DNA from: Zoroaster sp. YZ-2022 | Lineage: Eukaryota; Echinodermata; Asteroidea; Forcipulatida; Zoroasteridae | DNA: 64,000 nt | Direction: 5' to 3' | Assembly: GCA_029582265.1 (NCBI GenBank) | Contig: CM055821.1 | Coordinates: 39,999,004 to 40,063,003 of the forward strand | Part shown: one piece after another, positions 23,549-35,536 of the stretch | How positions within the stretch are numbered: the first letter of the stretch is position 1 | Layout of the letters: every line of letters begins with the position of its first letter | Translations under genes and position numbers: made by a program | Notes under the pieces: generated by a model | The model's database searches: none | What the model saw: the letters and a program-made list of their open reading frames with translations, nothing else | What the model was told of the DNA's origin: nothing

Positions 23549-24440
23549 GCAAAAAATGATAAAACTATAATGCCGATGCGCGCAGAAACCGGAGACTTTT
23601 TTGTTTTGACCTAAAATTTTCCCTTTGTGTCTGTCACTATAATGCAGCAATTATTCAAAGTTCTGTATAGGCCTAATAAATTTGTTGACACGTATTATAT
23701 TGACCTTTCTTGGCCTCCATAAGGCGGGACTTTACCTAGTCTGTTGTACAGACTCACGTTATAACACTCTGATGCAAAGGGACTGGTACTGTAAACCAGA
23801 CTAGGGATTTCCCAGATTTGAGCGCATGTCGTGTAAATTTCACATGCAAACGTTCGTGTGCTGTGTCACATGCATGTCACTGAAATTTCGATATGCACAA
23901 ATAATATAAAAAGGCCTTCATCTGAGCAGCGTCGTGTTCCTGAAATATGTAAGTAACTGACATCATTTAATTAATTAAATATCTCGTTAATTTCAATCAT
24001 TTGGGGTCAATAAATAAATGAAACACGAAGTCAAACTACAGCTGCAGCTATTGTCAATGAGATGAGATGTATGCCTCAGTCAGTGCATGCCAATACCCAG
24101 ACTTGTACGTGTGACCAAACCGCTGTAACGTTACCGATCGATAATACTTCTAGATTTTCAGTCGGTAAATCGAGACTCAGTCAGAAAATAAACCACCACA
24201 TCAAGCCATCTAAGCAGAGTTGTAGTTGTGCTCGAGGTGATGTATTTTCAGGGGAAATTTCTAACGTCTATACCCCCTTCCCTCTCATTCGGCGAGGGGG
24301 GTACATTTTTCTCGCCCACCTCCCCCCAATAATTTCTAACGCCTACCCCCTCCCCCCCCCCCCACCATCCAGCGATTTTGAAGGTATTCTATTTGTGTGT
24401 GTTTTTTTTAGGTGTTCTTCCTCGTGAAACTTATCGAACA
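23549..24440 (+). repeat. Duplicated module, copy 1 (promoter-like 5' part)
   Basis: The module runs from GCAAAAAATGATAAAACTATAATG to CTCGTGAAACTTATCGAAC, in direct repeat with 26911-27805 (nearly identical) and, with many indels, with about 45240-46043. It ends in a C-rich tract and TTTTTTTTAG followed by GTGTTCTTCCTCG, which resembles a splice acceptor. No long conserved frame spans the copies. Confidence 0.8.
23804..23954 (+). promoter_or_regulatory. Promoter-like segment: kB-type site, TATA box, short exon with donor
   Basis: GGGATTTCCC (23804-23813) fits the NF-kB consensus. TATAAAAAGG lies at 23905-23914, and about 35 bp later comes a donor-like GTAAGT (23949-23954). The spacing is that of a TATA promoter with a very short first exon. 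The same arrangement recurs at 27189-27339. No start codon lies in the putative exon, so a noncoding transcript or a lost gene is equally possible. Confidence 0.4.
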
Positions 24441-24809
24441 ATTATCAACCCTTCAGCCCACGTAGACCACTACACATGTATACACGGTTATTTGAACCAG
24501 ACCAAATTTCCCATATACAAAGTATGGTGGCTAAGAGAAGCCGCACAAATCTGGCAAACGTTCATACCCGTATGTGAAAAAAAAGTCGTTTAAAACACAG
24601 CGAGGCAGTATTCCAATAAGCCTATTCGGAATCTCACGCGCGCAAAGCATGGTGGGATCGTGTCAAGGTTCAACGAAGATAAACAATCGGGGTCGCCACT
24701 AGCGACGCGCGTATAATGCGTGCTTTGGCATTGCAATGCGAACGTGGAACATGGATTTCTTATTTAAAATATAGCATTTTTATCGGGTTTTTTCAAGTGA
24801 ATTTTGTAA

Positions 24810-25010
24810 ATGTCTTCGGAGGAATCTTCTGCTTTGACACTAGACGTTATAGAACACTGGATTGTTGATGATTTGAAGGATTTTTTCAGATTAAGGGGAC
24901 AAAACTACTGGTCGGAAAAAACTCCAAGTCCAAGCGCTTGTCTTCTCGGCATCGCAGCTGAATGTAACAGTAAAAAAACTGACTAAGTCACTTAAGACAT
25001 TATATTTTAC
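24810..25010 (+). pseudogene. SAP-like domain coding remnant
   Basis: From the ATG at 24810 the product reads MSSEESSALTLDVIEHWIVD and then DLKDFFRLRG. After a frame change the neighbouring frame continues KTTGRKKLQVQALVFSASQL. Together these have the helix-turn-helix spacing of a SAP DNA-binding motif (LKxxLxxxGxxxxGxKxxL). The frame ends soon after, and nothing recognisable follows. Proteins with such a start are common in transposon-associated genes of marine invertebrates, but no partner domain is visible here. Confidence 0.35.
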
Positions 25011-26910
25011 TTTTGTATTTTACCTTTTGAACATTTGTTTTTAATATAGAACTGCACATTTACTTTTTAGTATTGAACAATTTTAACATGTGGTCAGGCT
25101 TCAATAATTTTAATACAAATTAGGTCAGTTCAAGGCTAGAGGGGAAGGGGGATTTGACACGTAGAGGTGCACTTTATGTGATCTATACTAAACTGATAAT
25201 GACCAGAAAAAGGGGGAGCATTCTTGTTAAAATTTAATAACCCTTGACAAACTGTATACTTGACAAACTCTTTATTTAATAAATTTAAATAGTGATATTG
25301 AATTTAAAATCACAATTTAGGTCCAGAGAGCGTTATTAGCAATGCAGTGTTAAAATGTACATTTACTTGAATAAAAACACGACATAAATATTCTTTATAA
25401 CACAATTAAGTTATTTGTATTTAAGTAATATTTCTAGTTTTGCATGGTGAAAAGGATAAGTACCAATAGTTCTTTTCAGAACTAATTACTACTCAAATGA
25501 GAATTTCACATGGTGTCACCACAAACAGTCTTTACTTATTTGTATTTGATTAATGTATTTTCAAAGCCAAAGTTCTTGATACAAAGAGGAGTGTTCACAT
25601 ATTCCACAAACATAGCTACAGTGTACCTGTACAGGTGTATGCATTATTATTCCATTTTGCAACATAAATACAATATTTCAACTTACTATTTATTTATTTC
25701 TCCATTATTTATTTCTCAGTAATATTTTAATTGTTGACATTATTATTATTATAAATGTATACATAACTGAATTATTAATATTGTTATTTTGAGGTTTGTT
25801 TTACTGTTTCATTTCTTGTATAGTTTAAATAAAGTTCCTTTTTTATCAAGTACATGCTTAGTTGAAACTTTGTGTTACTCTTAATGAATATTTTGAACGG
25901 GGGAAATATTTAACATACAGGTGTACTAAACAATGAGACCTGGTTGCAAAAATAGTAATGACATCATCAGCAGAAGGAACTAGAGGGGTGGGCAATGTGT
26001 CATTCAATATTTTGAAGGTCTTTGATCTACGTATAGGACGCTCGACATGTATGCGAAGATTGGCCACTTTTTCTCAGATGGGAATGGATATATATATGAA
26101 AAGGTGGCTCACAATCACAAGTTCCAAATCCAAAATGGCAGCCATGCATGTTTTATGCAATAACCTTGTTTCCACTTTTCAAGTTTATAGGTACTGTTCC
26201 CACAGCCTGTAACAGCACATATCCTCATTGTTGAAATTGGTCTTGATCAGCTAACCTGTTAATCAGATAACATAATAAAACAATTAACATATGTATGTGC
26301 CTAGTTAGAAACTAAATATTTTCGGTACGCTATTTTTGTTGTCCTTTCCTACATAGAATTTACATGTTACTGAGTATTACTACAGTGCGAATGAACAGCA
26401 ACAATAAAAATGAAAGTGAGAAAATATCACGCAAAAAATCATTTAGGCTTTCAGATTTAAAAAAAAGGGTCATTATATGGATTCTTAAAAGCATAAAATC
26501 TTAATTAGGGCCTATACAAAATTGAATAGGCCCTAATTAAGAAGATTTTACTACATTCATTGGCCACATGGCATTGCATTCCGTTTTACGAAAAACAAAA
26601 CAAAAAGAAAAAACACGGAAAATCACAGACATTTTACAAACAAATCCAACAATATTTTTCTTTATTTTCTTTCTCTTACCATTCAGTAATGAAAGTGCTG
26701 TTCCTGACCACAAGAAAATTGATGAAAAAAAGGTTTTCAATTCAAGAAGATATTCCGTTTACACGTGTAAATACATTGATGCGATATGCATTGCAACACG
26801 TACACACACACACACGCGTTGTATGCATGAACGGTACCATGCTAATATTGTTTATCCAGAAAAGAGGTCGTCAAGGTCAAATGGCACATGCGCAGTAGGA
26901 ACTCCGAAGT
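25011..26910. other. Intergenic or old transposon body, no gene recognised
   Basis: The segment between the first and second duplicated modules starts near 24618 (TTCGGAATCTCACGCGCGC) and ends near 26900 (GCGCAGTAGGAACTCCGAAG). The ends are weakly inverted, so it may be one decayed element. 25466-25540 repeats the arm at 498-570. A perfect 16-bp hairpin lies at about 26500-26541. Confidence 0.35.
26500..26541. repeat. Perfect hairpin
   Basis: CTTAATTAGGGCCTAT and ATAGGCCCTAATTAAG pair perfectly over 16 bp, with a loop of about 10 bases. No terminator or RNA role can be assigned. Confidence 0.7.
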
Positions 26911-27805
26911 GCAAAAAATGATAAAACTATAATGCCGATGCGCGCAGAGACCAAAAACCGGAGACTTTTTAGTTTTGACCTAAAACATCTTTTCCCTTTG
27001 TGTCTGTCACTATAATGCAACAGTTATTCAATGTTCTGTATAGGCCTAATAAAATGTTTAGTGAATTTGTTGACACGTATTATATTGACCTTTCTTGGCC
27101 TCCATAAGGCGGGACTTCACCTAGTCTGTTGTACAGACTCACGTTATAACACTCTGATGCAAAGGGACTGGTACTGTAAACCAGACTAGGGATTTCCCAG
27201 ATTTGAGCGCATGTCGTGTAAATTTCACATGCAAACGTTCGTGTGCTGTGTCACATGCATGTCACTGAAATTTCGATATGCACAAATAATATAAAAAGGC
27301 CTTCATCTGAGCAGCGTCGTGTTCCTGAAATATGTAAGTAACTGACATCATTTAATTAATTAAATATCTCGTTAATTTCAATCATTTGGGGTCAATAAAT
27401 AAATGAAACACGAAGTCAAACTACAGCTATTGTCAGTGAGATGAGATGTATGCCTCACTGCATGGATGTAGCGGGCCAATACCCAGTCTCGTACGTGTGA
27501 CCAAACCGCTGTAATGTTACCGATCGATAATACATTAGATTTTCAGTCGGTAAACGAGACTCAGTCGACAAATAAACCACCACATCAAGCCATAGAAGCA
27601 AGCTTGTAGTTGTAGTTGTGCTCGAGGTGATTTAATTTCAGGGGGAAATTTCTAACGCCTAGTACCCCCTTCCCTCTCATTCGGCGAATTTTTTTTCGGG
27701 GTAAATTTTTCTCGTCCACCTTCCCCCCGCATCCAGCGATTTTGAAGGTGTTCTATTTGTATGTGTTTTTTTTAGGTGTTCTTCCTCGTGAAACTTATCG
27801 AACAA
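26911..27805 (+). repeat. Duplicated module, copy 2
   Basis: Nearly identical to 23549-24440, with small differences in the poly-C and poly-T tracts. GGGATTTCCC lies at 27189-27198, TATAAAAAGG at 27290-27299 and GTAAGT at 27334-27339. It continues into the CRE-containing repeat at 27830, as does the third copy near 46040, whereas copy 1 does not. Confidence 0.8.
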
Positions 27806-27829
27806 AAAACAGTTGTAAAGTTCACAGAT

Positions 27830-28360
27830 CCTTCAAACTTGACAGTACTTAGATCATAACATGTAGTTGTGACATCATGGTGACGTCATCAGATATCGAA
27901 TTACACCAAATCAAATTTTAATATTTCAAAAAATCATATCTCATGAACCACAAAAGATATTTACACAATCTTTGTGCATCATCTTACAGATCTTGAATTA
28001 TGTGACATGTCGTACACAGACTAGTGACTTTTATCTTTTCAAAAAATATGTTTGATGACGTCATCAAAGAGCGCCCACAGCGGCAGTTTTAAAAAGGGAT
28101 TATCCAATCTCAGAAATTTAACCAAAGCAGGTACTAATGTTATTTTTTCATGATCATGATCAAGTTTTATTGTGTCATAGATATGACCTTCAAATCACCT
28201 GATCTGACCTTTACTTCCGGTCTAAACAGGAAGTTCAAATTCAATACATAACGTAAAATTGATGTCTTTTGAATATAATATAATAAAAGATAATCACCTT
28301 TGCAAAATATGATATTAACATGATAATTTGATTGAACCGGAAGTTCCAACAAACACTCGA
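27830..28360. repeat. CRE-containing dispersed repeat
   Basis: It contains GGTGACGTCATCAG and, about 170 bp on, GATGACGTCATCAAAGAGCGCC, plus CATGATCATGATCAAG and TTCCGGTCTAAACAGGAAG. The same order recurs at 46070-46490 and, diverged, at 57950-58180. TGACGTCA is the full CRE/ATF palindrome. Confidence 0.7.
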
Positions 28361-28900
28361 GCTCTATTTTTTAGTTTTTTTTAAATCGCCACCGAATTCA
28401 GTCGGCAATTCGGCAATTTGGCCTCTACCAAGTTCATGCCTTTTATTTGTTAAGGCCCTGTTCAACAGTCACGCAATACACCAGGAATGATTGGGCTGAC
28501 TCACGTCACATAACAAATAATATGAGTTACGAAACATGACAATCGTAATATATGTGGGTGAATGAACTTGTAATCATGTATACATGTGTATGTGAATGTA
28601 AGGTACAACATTGGTAATTACCAGAACTTAACGAATTATGATCTAAAGTTTTTTTTGGGTAAAGTTGGTCCCCGTATATATCAATAATCCTGGGAAATTA
28701 TTTCGTCTGAGTGCTTTAATTTTAGAGAAAACAGGAATTGTTACGTTGAACTTTTTATAAAACATAATATAAACAGATTTTCGTTGTATTTCCAAAAACG
28801 TGAGCCCCTATTGTACTGAAATTTTCAGTTGTACAATATATTTCTTTAAAACTAGAAGGTTGAAATTGACGTACAGGTCAAAGTTACATCTTCCCGTTAA

Positions 28901-31900
28901 CCCTTTCATTACCAGCCACTTATGTAAGAGAGTACCCTTCTTTACCACAGCAATTAGGAGCCCAATGTCACTTCAGCACCAGTGGGTTTTCACAATTTCA
29001 TTGAAGTGCGCCCTCACTCTGCAGTGATAGACACTTTTTTTGACATGTGTACTGTACATACCAAATGGCTCAGATATATTTGTATATAAAACTGATGGTA
29101 AAAATGATTATACAAATGGAGGAAAATATTTTGTAAGTGTAACAGCAAAACAATGAAATAATTAGATCAGTATTTACAATGAAGAAAAGTAATACAAATA
29201 GGTGATATTTCAGAGAATTTGTAATAAATACATGCAAATACGGTACATGTATCAGATTTCTTTTCCATGTGAAAAACAATAACTTGGATGAGATTTTTGG
29301 GGATTTTTTTGGTTTTCTTCTTGGAAATGAACCATTTGCTTGTATTCAGTGTACATACATCACAATCCATGCTACCCCCCCCCCCCCCAATTCAATGTTG
29401 GTTTGGACTGTAATCTGCGAGTGTCCGACCTTTCCCAAAGCAAGGAACTATGCACATAGGTTGTGTACATTGTTTACAGATCATCTTTGTTTGTTTTCGC
29501 CTGCCTAATTTGCGGTTACTGCAAACAATGCAGTCGCGTTTCTTTCCATTGGGGTTTTTGCCAGGATAGTGCTGTTGCCCTGTCAACTCGATAGGAATGT
29601 GGTATCTCAACTGACTTGTTGCGTTACGTTCCCAACCCAACAGCAAGCCCTGTACAATCCCTATACGAAAATCAAGGTTACTGAAATTTTTGTTCCCTGC
29701 TATGCTGGTGAATATTACTCTGCTATTGACAATACAGATATTCAGCATATGGGAAAAAACTCTTTTCCACCATTTCAAGCTTCTGGCGTGTATGATTGTA
29801 GTACTGAAAACATTGGTCGGCAAGATCAGTTCCACCCATGTTTTTGTTGTAATCTTCAATACAATTGGGCTTCATAACATCACGAAATCCACTTGTGCTC
29901 TTATTACACCGAATTTGCTTTTTGGACAAATCACTGTTGCCTACATTAGTTAAAAGTGTTACAGATTTTTTGTCTTGCCAAACGATACACAATTGCCCAC
30001 TTTTCACCCAAAAAAATGGGTCATCTCCTTTCTTCATTTTATGTTTTTTTGGGTTTGCGGCCTGGGGTATTCCCTGTGTAGTGTAACGAACAGTTCCACA
30101 ACATCCGAATCCTAGTTTAGAAAGTTTAGCTAAAAGAGCTGGGCTAGTATAGTAATTATCACAATATATTACGTGTCCCTTATTCTCAAGTCCATGGACC
30201 AGATCAATGACGACTTTTCCTGCAACTGTCGGGTTTGGTGGATGGCAGTCTGCATCATAAACAGTTTGGGTGTCGTCACCTCCTGTGTACAGTTTCCAAG
30301 CACACGTGTATCCTGTTTTGGACTCGTTCAGGGAGAAGGCTTTAATACTTTGTTTGATAGGTTTTCTCGGCATGTACTGAACAAAACTTAAGCGTCCCTT
30401 GAATTTCAACATACTCTCGTCTGGAGACAGATTCTGCGCAGGGTTATACAGGTTGAGAAACTTTGGGACGAGGACTTCTATCAAGGGCCGAACTTTGGAA
30501 AGTTTAGCCAAGGCTCTACGAGGAATTTGGTAATTGGAGATGTGCAGAAACCGAAGAATTGAACTGAACCGATTACGGGACATAATCGACGGATAGAATG
30601 GGATGTGAAGAATTTCAGATGTCGACCAGTACATCTTGTATTGAGAGGATTTGTTTATGCCCATAGCAATGAGAAGTGCCACAAATGACATCATTTCTGG
30701 AATGTTGGTTGGGTGCCAGGAGAATTGCTATCAGGATTTGAGTCTATTGTTTGCTGCGCATAGCGATTAGTCTCGTCGACGAGCATATCCCACACGAGTT
30801 GACAAAAATACAGCTTGAAGATCTCTACTGCTGACAGTGTGGCAAAGTCGCCGGTGGGGCCAGGATTTCCAGTGAACTGCGCAGTCCCACACTCGTAATG
30901 GTCTCGTCGTTCCCAACTGGATTGGATATCTAACTTTCCTGTCGTCCTCGGCCGGCTGTCACCTTGGTAGGTAGGCTGCAACAGAAAAACAAGGCAAAGG
31001 AGGATTAATCTCGGTCCTACATTTGTAAATACAATATCTCAATGCTACTTTGCTGCATGTGCACAGGCCACAGGGGGTCATGCGCAAAATGAATATTGTG
31101 CTGAGAAAAGAAATACTTGTTGCCGATAAATTTGTTTTAATGTGGGATTGTGAATGTGAATTCCCCCAACTTCTTGCATAATACGACTTATGAGGGCCTT
31201 TCGAATACGAGGCTATTCTTTTGGAAGCTTGAGACTAACGTTAAGAGTGCATTTTCAGCTTGTTGATGCTAAATAGCACGACCGGCTGTGGGTGGATGTT
31301 AAAATTTATATGCTATATCTATACATCAACTTGCTGTTTCAATGAATACAAATATTACCCCAACAAACTACTACAAATTGTACGTTTTCACTTGAGCACT
31401 TTGTGCCTGACTTTTGCCCCAGTCCAGGGGTGGGATTTGGTCACTCCTATTCAAGGGATCCATTTACTAAATTTACATTCCTCAACTCCAACAGTTTAAC
31501 CCCCTTGAGCATATAAAAAAAATGCATCCAATATTTACGCTATATAAAATATCGTTGAATTACATTAGTTTGCATTGGGCCGGGAAGAGTAACGTTAACT
31601 GTTAGTTATTCACTTTTTTACTGTGATTTACCTCGTGAAATGTCGCTGAAATGTCCAATGTGCTGTCATCATCCGATTCTTAGCCACTGTCTGCCAAAAT
31701 CTCAGCCAAAATGCCATCATTTATATCCGTTTCCATCATGATTGCAACTAAAAAACTGACCGTTGTGGAAAGCGAGTGGACGCTAGTAGCAGGGAACTGA
31801 ACCGCAAAGTGACGCGCTTTTTTCTTTTATGAACTTTTAAACACTTCATTCCTGTCAATAGAGGGCGCCAAACCAAAAACCGCTCAAGCATTTTCAGGTG

Positions 31901-32008
31901 GCAGCCTTGGGCGTCAAGGGCATGACGATTCCCGGCAACTTTTAGAGCCCACGGGATCGAAGCGTATCACAACAAAGGCTCTTTTTAGAGCCCGTGGGAT
32001 CGAAAGGG
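28901..32008 (-). mobile_element. piggyBac DNA transposon with both ends and TTAA duplications
   Basis: CCCTTTCATTACCAG starts at 28901 after TTAA (28897-28900). The opposite end, read inverted, is CCCTTTCGATCCCACGGGC and is followed by TTAA (32009-32012). The element is 3108 bp and encodes a piggyBac transposase on the minus strand. The terminal CCCTTTC is shared; the inner terminal bases match only in part. GAGCCCGTGGGATCGA and GAGCCCACGGGATCGA (31947-32003) form a subterminal direct repeat at the 5' end of the transposase. Confidence 0.88.
29392..31738 (-). pseudogene. piggyBac transposase, intron-containing, with stop and two frameshifts
   Basis: This cut-and-paste transposase is related to PGBD proteins. 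The first exon (about 31738-31632) reads METDINDGILAEILADSG, then a TAA, then ESDDDSTLDISATFHE up to a GTAAAT donor. The acceptor TTGCAG lies near 30976. The second exon carries FTGNPGPTGDF and SAVEIFKLYF, a frameshift near 30715, then WHPTNIPEMMSFVALLIAMG. The three catalytic aspartates are visible in DESMLKFKGR, CDNYYTSPAL and NMGGTDLADQ. Another frameshift near 29800 separates this from LKWWKRVF and the C-terminal cysteine cluster (CIVCSNRK, CKQCTQPMC, then C). The catalytic triad is intact but the protein cannot be read through, so it is probably inactive unless the indels are assembly errors. Confidence 0.85.
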
Positions 32009-32195
32009 TTAAACTTGTTGCGTATAGATAGGTCTTGTGCCGGATTGCTTTGCACAACACTTACTGTCCATCCTACAGCAATTAGGGTAAACTCTAGTTT
32101 GACTACCTTGACTGGAACCCTGTCTAGTCGATGATGGTGGAACTATTGTAGTTAACTATTTAGAACCAGCCTACTGAGCTGCTTTGCCGGTCTCA

Positions 32196-32560
32196 TGCTA
32201 TGGCCGAGCGGTTAAGTGCGGTTGTGTTGGTGGCCGAGTCGTCAGAATGTGGGTTCGAGTCCTGGCCGCGACCGTGGTGCTTGTGTCCCTGTGCAAGACA
32301 CTTAACTATAATTTCTTCTCTTCACATAGGAGTATAAATTAAACCATTGAGGGCAGAGATGGTAATTGTGTTTGATTAAGCTTGTTGCCTACACATTTGG
32401 CAGCATGGGCTGCATACTCCCCAGGAAGTTGAGATGGTTCAAGGAATGATATAACATGGCCCGATGACAGGGATAATAATGTTCATAGGCCATGAGCGTC
32501 AAACTTGGCGGATACCGGCGCAATATAAGTGTCCATTATTATTATTATTATTTATTATTA
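32196..32560 (+). mobile_element. tRNA-derived SINE, full length
   Basis: CTATGGCCGAGCGGTTAAGTG and TGTGGGTTCGAGTCCTGG give boxes A and B. GTGTCCCTGTGCAAGACACTT and CTCCCCAGGAAGTTGAGATGG follow, then CCGGCGCAATATAAG and an (ATT)n tail at 32535-32560. It lies 400 bp upstream of copy C exon 1. Confidence 0.82.
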
Positions 32561-33204
32561 TTAAGGGAATCACTGACAAAATGTTAGTTTTTGATTGTCA
32601 AGTTTTAATGTTCTGAGAGTGCGCATTGTTATGGCAGTGGAACTTGCAAAGACGGTTGCAAACCCTACGTCACAATATTTCGAATTCACAGCGATTTTGG
32701 AATAACGTGGCTGAGTACATGACGACCCAATATCATAATGACAAAATCTTGAGACAATTGCAAGAAACTTAAAAAAATGAAGTAAAATTTTATTCACAGT
32801 GTACATGTATTTTCACACTCGTTTATATTACTTTACTATCAATTAATGGGCGGAGTTCCCCTACCTAGTATTTTGATGTATACATTACAAACGTTTACAG
32901 GGACGGAATACGTACAGTTTGATTTGACAATGATGTTTATTCTCTCCAGATTCGACCTTATCTTAAGATCAGGATGGAGCGGAAACATAGAGAAGTGTCT
33001 GATTCAGATGAGGATTCAGTTGGAGCCATTACTGGAAGACTTTCAAAACTTACGTTGTAAGTTTTTATATTATTTGTCAACAGAACACGTTCATTTTAAT
33101 TAAATATGCCTGCGTTAACAAAATTAATCAGTTTGCAAAGAGAAACATACCTTGAAAAAATAATCTGTTTTCATCCTAACTTCCTTGGTTTTTGTTCGTT
33201 GCAG

Positions 33205-33790
33205 GCCAACTTCGACAGCCAATTCCCTTGACCTCAAACAAAATACAACTCAAGATGGTCCTGCCAAATGGCATTATGACCCCGTAAGTCCTGATAGAGT
33301 GTATGCGGGCCTCGATCATCCTACCAAAGTGCATGCATTCCCTGACCGTCCAAACAGAAAGCATGTGTACCCCGACATTCCCACCACCACCAGAGAAGAT
33401 AAAAATCCGGCTCAAGTGAATGCAGACCACGACCGTCCTGCCAGTGAGCATGAAGGCAAAGATTCCCCCACCAGAGTACATGATGACCACGGACGGCCTA
33501 CAAGAGGGTATGCAGGCAAAAATCGTCCCACCATAGAGCCAGCAGACCATGACAATCTCAACAAAAAGCATACGGGTCTCGGCCGTTCTGCCAGAAAACA
33601 GGCAAATCATAATCTTCCCGCCAGAGCGTGGACAGCAGACCACGACCAACCCACAACATCATGTCAAGCGGACCGCTACTGTCGCGACAGGGGTGGGGCG
33701 GAACACTATCATCCCCCAAGTTGGTCACAACCTGCATTTTCTAATGACCCGCCCATCAGAGGGAAGCATGCGGTTCCCGACCATTCCGGT
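33205..33790 (+). repeat. Coding minisatellite of about 60 bp inside exon 2 of copy C
   Basis: Roughly nine degenerate units, each of two half units of the type D-H/R-P-x-R-x-H/Y-A/G. Copies A and B carry a single unit-like stretch (DHPSSGLERSDGPFTLETDA). The extra length, 531 nt after allowing for the 2-base loss, equals 177 codons, close to nine units. Confidence 0.75.
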
Positions 33791-34344
33791 GCTAGAGGGG
33801 GCCGTGGACGTGTTAATGTTAACCATGCACTTTCACAGCGCCGGTTTGCAGACTCGAACGCAGCCGATACAGAAGACGGGTTGTTCTGATCCTGCAGACT
33901 ACCCCGAAAGTGAACACAACGATCGTCTTCGGCAATTTTTCGAAAAATGTGCGCCATCGAAGACTAATCGGTGAGGAATGTTGTTTTGCAGCTACTTTGA
34001 CAGAATTCAAGTTTTCCTCTGATCATTATTAAATCCAGGCTTGGGTTATTAGTATACTGAAAACATTAGGAACAATTATCACAATTATTAATTGCTGAGT
34101 AATAAAGAATAATTTCATAAGGGTTGTATTCAAATTAAAGGTAATTTCGACCACTTCACAATATGGTTAAATTTTAGCATTCAAATGATTAATAAACCAT
34201 TTCTCAAAAAGTATTTAGAAGCCTTTCAGATTGGACATTCCTTGTAAATCTGTTTAAAAAAATAACTGTGGGTAAAATGCTGAAAATGTACATAATGGTC
34301 AAATAAGAGTCAAATAAGACTTAAAGGTTTGCATGGTGAAAAGT

Positions 34345-34505
34345 GATAATTAATTAGTAGGTTTGCGGTAATATTAATGTAATAAACTCTCTTGATTCTA
34401 GGTGGTTCTGAGAAGAACCGATGTTAACCACCCACCGGTTCTTCTCGGAACCACACAACTCAAGAGAGATTATTATTTGAGCGTTACCGCAGACCTGCTC
34501 TATTA
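34345..34505. repeat. Foldback element in intron 2 of copy C
   Basis: The left arm contains AGGTTTGCGGTAA, AACTCTCTTGATTCT and GGTTCTGAGAAGAACCG. The right arm inverts these (CGGTTCTTCTCGGAACC, CAACTCAAGAGAG, TTACCGCAGACCT). The arms span about 60 bp and meet almost directly, a hairpin MITE. TCTGAGAAGAACC recurs at 22580 and 43600. Confidence 0.65.
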
Positions 34506-35394
34506 ATGTATAATTGTCATACACTTTTTATGCAGATCTGACGGGATTGGTTGGATCTCCGTGCGATCTCCCAGCTTCGTAGGCGAGGGGCTAGGGGATA
34601 CAGAAGGGCTACTGGCCGCGTGGAAGCAGCTGACGGACTCAACCGATTCCATTGACTTTTCCGATATCAAGGAATTGGCGTTAACATATAGGTACTTGTT
34701 GCTAATTTCATATTTGCCCTTCATTCATTATGGGAATACGAAAGCTATAACATCCTCATCTGATCTGAAGCAATAATTTTATGTATCTTGTTGAAGAGGC
34801 TATATCGTCACGATCTGAGCAGACTTTCTTCAGTTTTAGATTAACTCGGATGAACTTAAGACACAAAGCTAACAACATTGTATCTTCTCATTTCCTCTTC
34901 ATACTTGAAGATGTTTGAGTGGTATATGGCTTCTCTTCTTCAATGCTGGGGACGTAGTTGACCAAGCGTGGGAGACGATCGCCACAGCGATGCAGAAAGA
35001 TGAACTGGGCACGCACGCCAAAGTGACGCCGTGGATGACACTCGAGAAGGGAAGAGACTTACGGAGCAGCAGCACGTCGTCAGCGTGTGCACCAAGCGAT
35101 TTCACGGACAAGAGAGACGTGATGGAGGTGGAACGTAAATTGCGTAGTCTGGATATGAGGGGTCGCATGGCCTACAAACCCCGTGTCTACTCACTGATTG
35201 GGCGTGTTTTCCCAGAATAGATGGCGGTTGAAAGCTGCCATATAGGCTCCAATTGGAATTCTACGAGAGAAAAATCGAAATATGCACGACAACGCGAGAT
35301 AGTTATGCTTGGAGATGTAACAAAGGAAGGTGCTTGGAGGTGTAGATCATAATGGGACAACTGCCTGTGTTTAGCCGGCAATTTCCAGAATTAT

Positions 35395-35536
35395 TTGTTT
35401 TATCTATTGTTCTATCTATTGTTCTATCTATTGTTTTATCTATTGTTCTATCTATTGTTCTATCTATTGTTCTATCTATTGTTCTATCTATTGTTCTATC
35501 TATTGTTCTATCTATTGTTTTATCTATTGTTCTATG
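35395..35536. repeat. 12-bp minisatellite TATCTATTGTTC, about 12 copies
   Basis: A near-perfect tandem array with T/C variation at the last base. It is open in both strands (LSIV and DRTI repeats), an effect of a unit length divisible by three; no gene is implied. Confidence 0.93.

Larger units (their letters stand above)
32974..35220 (+). pseudogene. C11orf68-like: C11orf68/BLES03-like gene, copy C, expanded exon 2 and frameshifts
   Basis: Exons are 32974-33056, 33205-33970, 34536-34691 and 34911-35220, with the same intron phases as copy B. Exon 1 reads MERKHREVSDSDEDS. Exon 2 is 766 nt instead of 237: the Asp/His/Arg/Pro-rich linker is expanded into about nine 20-residue units such as DHDRPASEHEGKDSPTRVHD. 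Near 33887 a 2-base loss (copy D has TTCTTTGAT, here TTCTGAT) puts DPADYPESEHND out of frame. Exon 3 is intact (SPSFVGEGLGDTEGLLAAW). In exon 4, about 35057-35096 is read in a shifted frame (the family-like EQQHVVSVCTK lies two bases over) but is compensated. A one-base gain near 35205 truncates the C-terminus after YSLIG. The gene is either decaying or carries sequencing errors. Confidence 0.68.

Noticed and set aside
29569..30391. Plus-strand frames across 29.6-30.4 kb
   Set aside because: They are shadows of the piggyBac transposase, whose catalytic motifs are on the minus strand.
33176..33649. 157-residue minus-strand frame
   Set aside because: It is opposite the expanded exon 2 of copy C and is kept open by the 60-bp repeat periodicity.
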